Origin: Gnetum montanum
Lineage: Eukaryota > Streptophyta > Gnetopsida > Gnetales > Gnetaceae
Reading direction: 5' to 3'
NCBI GenBank assembly: GCA_015680685.1
Contig: MNCI01035854.1
Location: 315,654-379,653, forward strand
Length of the DNA: 64,000 bases
Shown piece after piece: positions 1-11,725 of the stretch. Numbering within the stretch: the first letter of the stretch is position 1; each line of letters opens with the position of its first letter. A program made the position numbers and the translations under genes. The notes below the pieces were generated by a model, which was not told the origin of the DNA, did no database searches, and saw only the letters and a list, made by a program, of their open reading frames with translations.

Positions 1-2863
1 TCTCCTAGATATCGAGTGTGGAGGAGGTTTCAATCTCACTACCGCCATTCCCCACACCATTTATGCCATCTAAATTATGTCACCTTTTACTTTCATGCAC
101 TTTTAATTTTATATTTCCAGCATATTATTGATTTTACTCTTGTTTATTGCATTCATCCAAGGAGGTTACGATGGTTGTCTCAAGACGCACTGAGGCTAAC
201 CTCCTCTTCAAGTATGGTGAGGTTGATGGTTCGCAGCGTTGGTTGTGCCACAAGGCCCCAGCAACAGTAACCCAAAATCTTCAATAGGCTAGGCTCATGG
301 ACCTTTTCTTGGTGGTGAACCCAAACATCCTGATAGCAAAGATGATTGCCTTAGTTGACTCTTTCACTAAGAGCATCGACCATTTCCATATGCAGGTTCA
401 CAACATGTGGGTGGTCTTTGAGATCATATATGTTCTCTTCTTGGATCTCTTCAACGTTCCCTCTGTAGGTCCACTAGTTAGCGAGAAGACCAGCAAGGAG
501 CTGAACCATAGAGGGGACATTAAAGAGTGGTTGGGCACTGAGAAAGGCTACAAGGGTATACCCATGAAGCAAGTGAAATTTCTTATGGCCCAACACCTCT
601 ATCCTGTCTTCTAGGCTCGTGCATTTCCTAAGCTGCTTTCTCAAGGAAAGGTCCTTAGGGTGGAGCAGGCTTGGGTTATGCAGGATGTGATAAAGGAAGG
701 GACACAATACAACTAGGCTAAATACCTTGCTGATGACCTGCAAGCCAAAATTGTTAAGTTGTGTGGCAACCTTGAGGCATGATCCCATGCACATTTTGCC
801 TTTTTTATAGCATGCCTATGAAGGTTTGTGGAATTTTTGGTGGTTCGTAAAAATGGACAATGGATGGTGCAAGATCGCACCCAAATTTCTAAACCATGGA
901 TTCGCTATATATTTCGTACAACATGGTCACAGGATCCCTCAGAGGCTATTAGTGAGTCATTTGCAATGACTACCAAGGGCCACGCAGGGCCATCCTATGA
1001 TGCCCACGATAGTGCTAGAGAGGCTCCTCCAACAAACATTGATAACACAACAAGAGGGGCACAACTCATTGCTGAGATGATGAGATTGAAAATGCAGATC
1101 AAGAAGCCCTGCCTCATGGAGGAACCTATGCATGAGGTTGAAGAAAGGGTCAAGAAGCTGCGATTTAGACTTAACGACGCACGATCAGAATTAGCTAGTA
1201 AATATGCATTATTTAGTGTATTTTATCGTATATCTTCCTCTTATTATTATTATTATTATTGAATATTCTAATCTAGATTTGTGCAACATAGGCAAGAGGG
1301 CCCTTGCAGTAGAAGAGGAGCCCTTAGAGGATGATGTCCCTCAACCTGAGGGACACATGGCAGATGAGGACGTTGCCGAAGTGCTGAGGTAGCTTGAGGA
1401 AGAGGGGCTACAGTTTGAAGATGGTGAGTTTGATCATTTTTTGATGGCGTGCAGATGGACAATCCCCCTACTCTCACCCCTAAGGGCTTGCTAGGTAGGA
1501 GCTTTGCATCGCCATCTTCATTATGTCCTCTTTCTATTTTGTTTTCTCTCCCTTTTTTTGTACATATATATTTTTATAATTTTTATATTTTTGTGCTTTA
1601 TTTTGATGACCCTAAAATGTTTTATGTTACAGTGTGTGATGCCTTCACAGAGCATCCCAAATCTACATCCACTTTCTGCTCACAACCATGGGCAGAAACT
1701 CCAGATAAGTTTGCCTTCATGTAAGGTGCAGTGGATGACATGATTGAGCGCTTAAAACAAATAGATCTTGAGATAGGTGTGTTTATTTTACTGTCATTAC
1801 TTCGTTTTCTCTCTCTCCCCTTTTACTATTTTGTTTTTTGTTATATTTGCTGACTAATGTTTTGTCACTTGGATAATAGCCTTGCGACTTAAGTGGGACC
1901 CAAGTAGAGTGGTCCAAGTTCATGTAGTTCCTAAGTTCCCTCCTAAGGTAGAGTAGGTGCCTCATCGTATATACAATGAAGCTAGCAAGTACACATTGCA
2001 CTCCGCTTGATCATTGTGGAAGTGCAAGCATGTGAACGAGGAGCTTTGGAAACAAGTACAAGAGCTCCAGGAATAGAAGGTAAACAAGGTAGCTAGGTTG
2101 GAAGATTTACAATTACATTATGACTTCCTAGCTACTTGTGACAAATCATATAGCAGTTAGCATAGGGCTGTGATCAACTACGCTAGGTATAGGTCAGCTT
2201 TCTAGGGCAAGAATGAGGCTACTTGCGAGGTCATAGAACAACTCTTGTAGATGGACCTCTTGGCTTGGAAGAACCAAGACTGGAAGGATTATAGTGCCAA
2301 AGTGCATGAATGGGAGCAAACTCAGAAAATCCACAAGTATCATTACAAGATGGAATGTGCGGCCTATTATAAGAACTACAGGGATGAGTTTATGGAGTGT
2401 CGATATCGAGACATATTCGTTGACATCATTGGTGCAAAGCAGGCCTACGACATGTTTGTGAGCCATCTAGTGGTTAGCGAGTCCCCGGAGAGGGAGATTG
2501 TTGTTCCTTTTGGAGAGGGCACTTCTGCAACCTTTTCCCTAGGGCTGCCCATATGGACAACCATGAAGAAAGGGAAGACCCTCACATGCATTGATTTGGA
2601 AGAGGAGGATTGGATAGGCATGTTAGAGGATGAGATCCTCTAACGCCTAGAGGTTGGCCTCAACAGGATGTCCCTAGCTATGGACGCAGGCCCATCTCAG
2701 GTTATTTTAACTACTTCCTTGTTGTGTATTTCATTATGATTTATTTTCATGTCATCTTGTTTATTGATTTTTTGATTATTTCATTTTTATCTTGCATAGG
2801 CTCCAGGTGAAGGTGCGGGACCTAATGGAGCAGTAGATAAAGACAAGGGGAAAGAGCCTTAGC
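1..2863 (+). pseudogene. Antisense accessory ORF of E3, multi-exon, decayed
   Basis: A reading frame opens at ATG 171 and runs to about 1200 with only a handful of in-frame stops (near 285, 612, 714, 780 and 810). T-rich stretches with GT...AG borders then separate further coding pieces. Acceptors are visible at about 1291 (aacatag), 1632 (tgttacag), 1880 (ggataatag) and 2800 (cttgcatag). A donor is seen at 2700 (CTCAG/GTTATT), and the last exon ends with TAG near 2861. The part at about 340-470 (FHMQV...LFNVPSVGPLV) vaguely resembles the plant mobile domain. The later parts (1080-1200, 2250-2640) are charged and probably helical. It lies opposite in strand to gag 3787-6433. Function unknown; too damaged to be expressed intact. 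Confidence 0.45.
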
Positions 2864-3027
2864 TTCCCATAATCATGCAAATTAAAATGTTTGAGATGTA
2901 GCCCATTTTTGTCTTGCATAGGCTCCAGGTGAAGGTGCTTGACCTAATGGAGCAGCAGATAAAGACAAGGGGAAAGAGCCTTAGCTTCCCATGATCATGC
3001 AAATTAAAATGTTTGAGATGTAGCCCT
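2784..3027 (+). repeat. 122-bp tandem duplication of terminal exon
   Basis: Copies at 2784-2905 and 2906-3027 differ at only a few bases. Each holds the T-rich intron end, the acceptor (cttgcatag), the short last exon (APGEGxxPNGA...) with its TAG stop and the following 3' sequence. The copy number is two, with no third trace. Confidence 0.85.
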
Positions 3028-3786
3028 GTTATTGGGAAATTTTATACCTTTTGGATATGATGTAACTTTAAACTATGTTTGACTTATAATCTAATGAAAA
3101 GCATGACATTTATTTACTTCTTGTCTTATATTTTTAACTAATTCAGTTAATTTCATTTTGGATTTTTGTTGATGTAATTAGGCCCCTTATGGCCCCCATG
3201 TCAGTTTAAGGCCATGGTGGTAGGGCCATCGCTAGTTTAATGCCATTTCGGGCCATCGCTAGAAAGGGAGTTGGTTGCCAGTTTAAAGCCTTGGTGGGCC
3301 ATGCGATAGTTTAAGGTCTTTTTGGGCCATTTTTTTATTGGAGAAATAAAGTTATAACACAATTCACAACTTTACAAGCAAAGGTGCTAGAGAAAAGTCA
3401 AGTAGGCTAGTAAATTAGGGACATGCCCTAGTCACGTAGTTCTTTCCTAACCTGATGTGGGTTAGGCGGTGCATAAGGCCTAGAAGGCACCAGGTGGTAC
3501 TCCCCTAGGCCATCGTCTACTGCAGAAAAGGGTAATTCTGCCCATAAAGCTTTCTCATGGAGGTCACTCATCTTGCTTGGCTACTTAACATTCGCCAAAC
3601 AACGTCAAATTTCATTGCAAACAAGTGGTGTGTCCTTAGAGATTTCCACCTCTTACCCTTGTTTAGTATCTACATTGTTGATGGTCGGAAGGGCCGCATT
3701 GTCATCGAAGATCACCGCTTTTGCATCCTCGTAAGGCAAGTGGATCTCTTAGTGGATTGGGGAATAAACAACCATAGTTGGGCTAA
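3028..3786. other. Non-coding block between antisense ORF and protease
   Basis: The left part is AT-rich 3' flank of the antisense ORF. At 3180-3330 the phrases GGGCCAT and AGTTTAA(G/T)G recur about four times, a loose degenerate repeat. From 3786 down to about 3480 the minus strand still reads as a broken peptide continuing from the protease (for example YEDAKAVIFDDNAALPTINN). This probably represents the PR-RT linker. No RT motif appears, so the deletion junction should lie near 3030-3480. Confidence 0.5.
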
Positions 3787-4300
3787 CTAGGACCTCCTTA
3801 AAATTAGGTTGAATTTGGGCATCTCTTCAACCACAATGAATTCTGCGTTAGTGGGGAATTGCTCCCCTACCATGAAATCAATTGTGACTATCCCTTTGAC
3901 AACCATGCATGCCCTGTTAAAAGATTTTAAACAGGTCATTATTATTGGCCTTATTTGATCTACTAGGTCCAGCTTGTTGACAACAGGGAATGGGATAATG
4001 TTGGTTATTGCCCTATCATCTATGTGCACCCTTCAAATCCTGTATTGATCCATGCGAATCGTTATGAGCATGGACACAGTGGTTACTTGGCCCTTTTTAG
4101 GGTCAGCTTCATTGCGAAAGGTCAAGGGTGTTGACCTTGGCTCTTGGGTGGCAAGTGGAAGCATTATGGCATGGATAGCCTTTTCCTCTATCAACATGTC
4201 TTCCTTAAGAGGAATGGATGCTAACATGTGAACCAAGGCTTTGCGATGAGTAGGGAGGTCACAATTAAGTCATACAGGCTTAGAGTTGTATTCTTCTATT
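3787..4300 (-). pseudogene. Retropepsin-like protease fragment of E3
   Basis: The minus-strand peptide from 4029 to 3787 reads PFPVVNKLDLV...FIVVEEMPKFNLILRRS. This matches the C-terminal half of gypsy proteases, where a hydrophobic flap strand is followed by a 'NLILGRxWL' motif; here the G is R. The part carrying the catalytic aspartate is not clearly legible; a second minus-strand frame (4236-4033) may cover it. It follows gag on the same strand, as expected. Decayed. Confidence 0.55.
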
Positions 4301-4460
4301 TTAGAGCCTGTTCGACTTATGTCAACGCATCTAGAAAATATTTTCCACCATCAGCTTATTTGGTGGTTTTTATCTCCTCCATGCATCATAGGAGATAGAT
4401 TTCTCAGGGAGGAGACTTGGCTTTTGGTTGGGTGGTGAGCCTTCAGGCCTCGGTGCTTGG

Positions 4461-6433
4461 TTATTGAGTATGCTTGTCTATGTTGGTGGCCCAAGACAAT
4501 GAGGCCATGGGAAAGGCTAACAACAGGGTAGGCTTGGGAGGGCCCAACTCTGTGCATTCCCTAACTATCTTGTTGGCCAGATGCTCATCACGTCTCTTTG
4601 GATAGACGGGTCGTGATGTAGTGTCCACCATTGGACCCTGGGCAAATGGGGGATTCGCACATTTTGGCATCCTTATGACAAAAGGTTCCTGGGTCATTGC
4701 TATCACAACATGTTGAGGGGCCCTAACCACAAAGGGTGTCATGGGTGCCTGAGGTGGTGCCTTAATGACAAAGGGGTTCGGTGGCATGGTTAACGTTGAA
4801 GCCCTAGTATCACTAGATAGCACACGAATCACAAATGGTTCATGTGTCAACTTTACATTATCATCAACACTAATAACATTGATACTATAACTTGCATCGC
4901 TAGCATTTAGTGAGTCCTTATACACTTTCATGGATTGGTTCTCTAGCTAAACAAGATTACTTTCATCAAGGACCAGCTTACCTTGATCGATCATGCATTG
5001 AATATCATCCTTCAACACTAGGCAGTAATCTGTGTCGTGACCATGCAACTGATGGTAGTTGTAGAACCAGTCCAGTCTGAAATTCTTGGGTACCAGAGGC
5101 TCATTAGGAATAGTTGCAAAAGGGTTGTAGAGGACCTCGCAGTACCTCTCATGGTTCTTTCGTGCATCCTCTGACATCTGCTTCTGTTGAAGGTGCCCAA
5201 CACTTAGTAGTTGGTCCAAAAGCTTTGATAGCTTGATCGACAAATGGATGTATTTTGAGCTATCCTTGCGCTCAAAGTTTGGCTTTGGGAGAGCTTTCCC
5301 TACAATCACTGATGAGGTGGACTGGTTGGACCTTGCATTGTCAAAACCCCGATGCTTTGTTGTTGTTGGCCAAGGCCTTAGGTGCCTTAGCCATTTGCTT
5401 GTTATTGTTGAGCTTGGCTTCCTCAGCCATAGCTGCCACAGTTGTTATTGTGGCCTTTCCCTTTTCTTTGTCTCTCTTCACATGCACATTCTTGTAGGCT
5501 ACATAAGCTAAGTCCTTGTTGGCCTCCGCCACATCCTGTATGCTCTTTGTTTGAGAAAAAGCTTGGCTAAGGGAGTGCGGGGCTAAATAATATAGATTTG
5601 ATTTGATGAAATCATTCACTACATCCTTGAAAATGGCCAATAGGTGGGTTTCTGCGATAGGCTCACAAATCTCGTTTAGGGAGGCGCTCCAACGTTGTAT
5701 GAATTTTTTGCATTGGTTCCAGTGCTCCTTGCTTAATGTTCATCAACTAATCTAGCATGGCCTTCGGCTTTAAATTATACTTGAAGCAGGTTACGAATTG
5801 GCTTAGAAACTCTTCTAGATTTGAAATGGAAGCTCTAGGAAGCACATGATACCAATCTAGAGCTTTAACAGTCAAGGACATGGAAAAGACGAAGATTATT
5901 GCATGTGGACACGCTTGTAGTAATAAGCGCTTAGAATAGAAAGTTACTAGGTGAGTGTTGGGGTCACCCTCACCGTTGTACTTTGTGAATTGGGGAAGTT
6001 GGACCCCAGGAGGCAACATTAGTGGAGGAACCATAGGACTAATGGGATCATCTTGGTAAAAGTCCATTACATGGACTATCTCTGGATTAGTTGCTTTAAG
6101 CTACCTGACCTTATTTGTAAGTGTTTGGATAAGCTAGAACGCTTAGTCTAGACTTGGGGATGTTGTAGAGGGTTGTATTGGCCATGCCATTGGAGCAGTC
6201 CATAGCCCAATTGTGGGCTATGCCACCACATGTGACGCTTGGTACATTTGCTGTTGCATGTAGTGTGACATGTGGGACAGTTGGATAGTGGGGACAAATG
6301 TTGGGGTCCACCACATAGTTGAGGAGGAAGTTGTTGTTGGTGGTGGAATTGAAATGGTGGGGATGACAGGAATGTGACTTGTGCGAGGCTGCGATATGAG
6401 CATGGTATGCACATACAACAATGTTAATGTCAT
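4461..6433 (-). pseudogene. gag of E3 (Tat-like), decayed
   Basis: Minus-strand capsid region in several frames. 6433-6111 is a Pro/His/Gln-rich N-terminal part. 6067-5747 carries the retrotransposon-gag core, with QLPQFTKYNGEGDPNTHL, LTVKALDWYHVLP and LEEFLSQFVTCFKYN. 5640-5341 is Lys/Ala-rich. 5309-4947 has a Tat-type H/C cluster (YNYHQLHGHDTDYCLVLKD) in place of a classic CCHC knuckle. 4931-4461 is a Pro-rich tail with PFVIR/PFVVRAP repeats. The core spacing matches Ty3/gypsy gag of the 'GDPxxHL' type. Several frameshifts and stops make it non-functional. Confidence 0.7.
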
Positions 6434-7528
6434 AGATGCTAGGTGCGAAGGTTGAATAGACTACAAGGAAATGAGAAAGGGAAAAGAGGTAGAAGGTCCT
6501 ACGTTCTGTGGTGTGGACCAGACTTGGTGGCTAGCTACCACCGATGAGGATTTGGGTTGTGAGAGTGTCACAACCGTCTCAAAAAAGGTAAACAATTGTG
6601 ACTGTTGTGACAGGAACATAGAGGTAGATTGTGGGGTTGAGACATAGAGCAGGACATCACCATTATAACGTGATTCAAACTCTTCCTACCCATCTTGCAA
6701 GGGTTCATCGAAATTTGATGCTACATCCTACTCTTTTGGCCCACTCACCTTGACAATTTGGTCTAAGATCCAGTTGGAGCTTTCTATGAGTGGTATAACT
6801 ACGACAGGGGTGGGAAGGAACTCTCTTCTGTTTCGGTGGATAATCTCAAAACTACACTTTTTCTTCATTTCTTGGTGGTCCAATGGTAGGCTTGCCTAAA
6901 CCTTAGCGCATAAGAAATTGTATCGTTCATTATTAAGTGCCCTATGTTTAGGCGATTGATGTCACAGTCTAAGAGACTATCGTTGTGATCTCACTAGGCT
7001 ATGTGGCTGCTTGACATCTACCACATGTTGAATGGGGTGAGCCACCTACAAGCTCAAGGCAGCAGCCGAGGTGTTAACAGGGTTCATTTTCGTTGCAAAG
7101 GGAAATCTTGAAAGGAAGATGCTTACAAAGATGTTTAAATGTAGAAAATTTTTAAGTAACATGGCTAAGCATAAAAATTGTAAAAAAACAGATCCAAAAA
7201 TGGTTGATTTTGGAAACAGTTATCTCTGACATTACACTTATCACACTCTAAGGTATTGTTATGCTCACAGGATTGTCACACTCTACAAAACACTTAAAGT
7301 TTGACGCAATTGACAGTTTGGGTTTTTTGTCCTACGGGGTTCCAGGGGAACCATCAACTAGGACCAATCTACACTAATTGAAATGTAGACAACTCTTACG
7401 TTGGCCTATGATCCAACTACTGCTGTGGCAGGTCTACAAGGGTGTTGTGTCTATGCTAGCTTGTCGCTAGTGACGAGGGTGCAGAAAGCACGTGGGACTA
7501 CCCTTTGCACATAGAAGGAATTGGAGGC
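6434..7528 (-). other. Leader / gag 5' region of E3
   Basis: No long frame is present. A minus-strand ATG lies at about 7088, but stops follow soon. The stretch is A-rich on the minus side and sits where the untranslated leader of the element should be, between the putative PBS and the gag core. Confidence 0.4.
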
Positions 7529-7543
7529 CCTCCTTTTAGCACC
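7526..7543 (-). promoter_or_regulatory. Candidate primer binding site of E3
   Basis: The minus strand reads TGGTGCTAAAAGGAGGGCC. It begins TGG and is followed by a purine-rich run, similar in style to PBSs of Tat elements that begin TGGCGCTA. I cannot name the tRNA with certainty. It lies about 12 nt from a possible LTR end (TG at 7556 on the + strand). Weak evidence. Confidence 0.3.
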
Positions 7544-7555
7544 AAAAACTCTAAT

Positions 7556-10254
7556 GTCCGAAAACATTGGTGGTTGAAACATTGAGAGGTCTGTAGGCAT
7601 ATAGCCTAACCTCGAATCTGTGTGAGGGTTGTGCTGGGAAAAACGGAAACAAGGCACCCTGAACGGTTTGGTCGATCAGACAGGGACTTGCATGGTGTAA
7701 TAATAATCATTTGTAAAAAGGGTGTTTAGTGAGTTTTGCATGGGAGTTGAGACAAGCAAGAACATAATGTAGAGATACAACGTGAAAAGAAATAGTAACG
7801 TGAATATACCAATGCGTGTTGATAATAGAAAAAATGCAAATAATTATGCTAAAAATTTGAAATAAATGTTTGATGGGTGGCAAGGTACCCCTACACTCAA
7901 CCATACGAATACGAGCATTTCACGCACGATCCGGTCGAACTCTGCAGATGGGCTAGTTGTGGTATCTAGACGGTTACTCGTAGATCGCAGTTCACTATCT
8001 TCCCACTTGGACTAGTATTAGCTCTGTCACATATGGTTTAGTCTAGAGTGAGGTGTATGATATGTTCCTACACTAATACTACTCCTGGGTATGATGGTAA
8101 ATAATATTAACTAAACTAGGAAAGGGAGAGAGTGAGAGGAAACCTAACTAGCCTAAGTGTGATGAGCATCTATTCCTTAATCATCCATATGCATCTTGGA
8201 CCTCGGGCATGACTACCACTGGGATTACCAAGTGCATGGCCTAAGTACGCTACTGGGATACCATGTAGTCACACTTGAATGCTCATGATTAAGTTGTACT
8301 CATTTTGCGTTACTAGGAGATAAGGGTGAAGAGATATTATCTAAGAAAATAGTAAATGACAATTAAATAAATAAATAAGTAAGCTAAGTGGATGTTGTAA
8401 TGATGAAGTAATCTTAATCTTTATTGCCAATCATGTGCGTGTCCAAGTATGTCACACTTGAATAAGGATGTCGTACAATTACAATCATCACACTGCAGGC
8501 ATGCATTGAGAAACAATTCTAACTCTAAGAAGGAAAAAACTGTAAGAGTTTGGATAAGGGACTAAGAACTAATGCCAAAACCAAGTGTGCTACCTTTTAT
8601 TTATAGGCTCACATGGGAACCGCGATATTGGGGGTTCGATAACAAGGGTCCGATATCGGGACCTATCAGACTTGGTATCTTGTATCAAGGTTCCAATCAC
8701 AGGGGTTCGATAACAGGACCTGACAGACCATGACTCATCAATGTTGAAAGAAAATGGAACTAGAGTTTGAGTGAAGAAATACACCGCCCCAAGACCAAGG
8801 AGTGTAACTTTTGATTGAATAATGCATGAAACTAGTACGCGATGTTAGGCAAGCACAACATCAGCATGGCAGTGTGGTCACAGCCTTTGGGACATCATAG
8901 ATGTGGTGTTGGCAACTGTTGAAGAGGCTAAATCTGCTGGGCTAGTAGTTGTCATGTTGTGCAGTTGTAAGGGAGACAGTGTCACGGTAATTTCCAAGAC
9001 ATCAGCCTCGAGTGCTTAAGTGCTGGAGTAGCGAAGATGCTAAGAATGCTCAAATGATTTACTAACCCCTAAAATGCTTATTGTTGGGGTATTTATAGGT
9101 TTAGGATGGACGTGAGGTGCAAAATGGACGCCATGTGGCATGGACGTGGACAAGTCATGTTGACATGTTATACTCAAAGTATTATGCTTTAAGTGTTACA
9201 CTCTATAGGATAGGGATGGGAACCCAGAGATTGCCGAACTGTGACCACATCACCCAGACTGCATATGCCAGAGTTTGAAAGATCACCATGTACCTACAAA
9301 CAATGTCAAAATAATGCAACTTGAAGTTTACGCTTTGGGACTACGTCTTCCCCCTCTTCTGAGTAGGGTCAAGCATAGGGATAATTTTTGAGATCAATGG
9401 AGGGATGCAAAAGCAAGGCAAACTACTGATCTTGGCTACTAGAGAGACATTAGAGCTGCAATGAATGTCGATGCCAAGTTTTGGGAGCTTCTGGAGGCTT
9501 TTGGAGGCATTCTTAATGTGTCATGCTGTCTATGTTGCACAGCGTAGCAGAGCGTGAACACTTACTCAAATTTTTGCAAATTTTGATCTCATGTTGTTTA
9601 CGCTGCATAGCATAGTAGAGTGTAGCACAAGGACTTTGATAAATTTTGACCAAATTTGTAATGTCCCTCTATGGCACGCTGATCACACTCTAGGGTGTAG
9701 TAAGACTGATAGCCTCGGTAGTCAGAAAATTGCCAAATGCATCTTCCTTGTCAGGATAGCTTGACAAATCCCTATCCAACAGTTAGAAAAATTTTGTCCC
9801 TAAAACTTATGTTAAGCTTGCTATGCTGTTCAGTGTAGTAGAGCGTGATAACTTAAGAGATGAGAAATTTGTCAAACTGTCTTTTCCATGCTCAGCACTT
9901 TCTAACAGACTCTAGCCTGGTACTTGGGTGGACTGACAAATGGAACATGTGTCAAGCTAGGCAAGATAGAGAGCATAGTAAGCTTGACAGTCTAATAGAT
10001 AGAAAATTTGCTGAACTGTTTGATCCATCCCAAGTGACATTTGACTGCTTCTAGCTTGACATTTGTGTAGACTAGCCATGGAACTGTGTGCTACACTAGC
10101 TATGCTAGGGAGCGTAGCAGGTAGATCTAGAATTATTTTTTCAAAAATTAGGATTTCAAGTGTTCTATGTTGTCTATGTTGCACAGTGTGACATCAGACT
10201 TAGAAAAATTTTGCCTAAGTTTTGACACTCAGACAAATTTTCCATTGAATTACA
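7556..10254 (-). repeat. Putative 5' LTR of E3, interrupted by solo LTR
   Basis: This is TG...CA bounded in + orientation (TG at 7556, TTACA at 10250-10254) and lies between the candidate PBS and E2. After removing the nested solo LTR and one TSD copy it would be about 1.8 kb. There is no coding content. At 9530-10200 a motif of the kind gcacagcgtagcagagcgtg recurs loosely about every 100-150 bp. No second LTR copy is in the window, so this stays an inference. Confidence 0.35.
7871..8740 (-). mobile_element. Solo LTR (Athila-type family), TSD ATGTT
   Basis: 870 bp, starting TGATGGG and ending CTCATCA. It is flanked by perfect 5-bp direct repeats ATGTT at 7866-7870 and 8741-8745. Read on the minus strand it has the layout of the E1/E2/E4 LTRs: a U3 with GATATCG-like repeats (8630-8720), the TATA motif CTATAAATA (about 8605), and a conserved end (TACGAATACGAG...CAAGGTACCCC in + sense). 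No internal element sequence adjoins, so it arose by LTR-LTR recombination. Confidence 0.9.
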
Positions 10255-10261
10255 GGAGCCT

Positions 10262-11725
10262 AAAATCGGTGGTGTTTCAATCAGTCCATCATTGTTTCCT
10301 TGGAATTAGTGGAGGACATTATTACCACTATATATGGATGATTGTATCCTACAGATTTCTTGGTGATGAAAGTTGACAATTGCAAAGGGGACTTCCCAAT
10401 CATTATGGGGAGGGCTTGGTTGAGCATTGTTTATGCACGAATGGGCATTAGAGATCTTTCCCTGGAGATTTCCAAGGAAAATGCATTTGAAAAGATCGAG
10501 AAGAAGAGAGTTCCATGCATTGCATACAATAATACTGAGTGCAACTATGTGCAGAACCTTTGGTCTATCAAAGGCATATCAATCAAAGCATGCAAATAGT
10601 GTGCAAATGAATTTGAAATCCAAAAGTGCCTATGTACATATTTGCCATAAAACAGGAGGGCACCTAGTGGTTGATAATTGATTCTAAAAGTAGCACACTT
10701 TGCATGGAACCTACTAAGAGCCTAACTTGTGCCTATGTTGAAGGCATGGATGAACTAGAGCAAGTTTATTACCAACTCTCCGATGATGAACCTAATGATA
10801 CCAATTGGGAATAGTTAGAAATCTCTGATAGTTTTAAATAGGAGCCCTTAGAGTTGAAAACTATACCTACCGACATGGAATATGCATTTATAAAAAATGG
10901 CAAGCCAATGATAATCATTGCCAATCGTAGTTCTGAGTAGAAAAGGATACTATTGAAAGTGTTCAATAAATGACCAATAGCCTTTGCTTGGTCATATCCT
11001 AAACTCATAGGGATTGATCCTAGGATATGCCAGCATTGCATCTATATCGATTCGGCTATGAAACCAAATAGGCAGTTGTAGTGGTGGTTGAACACCAAAT
11101 TAAAGCAAATTATCAAAGAGAAAATTGAAAAACTCCTCAAGGTTGAGTTCATCTATCTAATTGCAGATAGTAAGTGGGTTAGCCAACTTGTAATTGTATT
11201 AAGGAAAAATGGCAAGTGGCAAGTCTATATTGATTTCAAGTTGTTGAACATGGCGATGTTCAAAGATCATTCTTTATTATCATTTGTGGACCAGGGGTTG
11301 AACATTATTTTTGGACATTGTTATTATAACTTTCTGGATAGTTATAGTGGTTATAACCAAATTCAGATTGTGCTTGAGGATCAGGCCAAAACAACATTTA
11401 CAAGTCCATGGGGAAATTTTGCATATTGTAAGATGCCCTTTGATCTATGCAATGACCCAAGAACTTTCCAATGCTTGGTATTGAGCATTTTTCAACAACA
11501 AATTTGTAGTAAGGTGGAAGTCTTCATAGATGACTTCTCAACCTATGGCACTACATTTGAGAAAGCCCTAGAATTCCTTAAGCAAGTGCTTAAAAGATGC
11601 ATGGAGACTAATCTTTGGCTCAATTGGCAAAAGAGTCATATGATGATCCAGGAGGGCATTGTGTTGGGACATAAAATTTTTCAAGTAGGGATTGAGGTGG
11701 ATCCTGAAAAGATTTAGGTCATCCA
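10262..11725 (+). pseudogene. E2 protease end and reverse transcriptase
   Basis: The protease tail at 10342-10600 reads VDNCKGDFPIIMGRAWLS, the gypsy 'IxGRxWL' strand, followed by the conserved linker ISKENAFEKIEKK. RT spans about 10850-11717: FIYLIADSKWVSQLVIV, YIDFKLLN, DSYSGYNQIQI and VFIDDFSTYG, the catalytic box in its Athila-style F-x-DD-F form. Thumb sequence NLWLNWQKSHMM...GIVLGHKI follows. The stretch 11088-11717 is open, with stops before it. Closest relative in view is E1 pol at 54500-55300. Confidence 0.85.

Larger units (their letters stand above)
1..10254 (-). mobile_element. E3: Tat-like Ty3/gypsy remnant, pol deleted
   Basis: Minus-strand LTR retrotransposon running off the left edge. 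Read right to left it has an LTR-like block, leader, gag (about 6430-4461) and a protease fragment (about 4300-3787). No RT, RNaseH or integrase follows. Instead a + strand multi-exon ORF occupies 1-2863. An antisense accessory ORF downstream of pol is a known trait of the Tat lineage, so lineage is inferred from gag style plus that ORF. The right boundary is set at 10254 because a minus-strand LTR would start TGTAATTCAATGG there and homology of E2 to E1 begins just after. A solo LTR (7871-8740) is nested inside. Confidence 0.55.
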
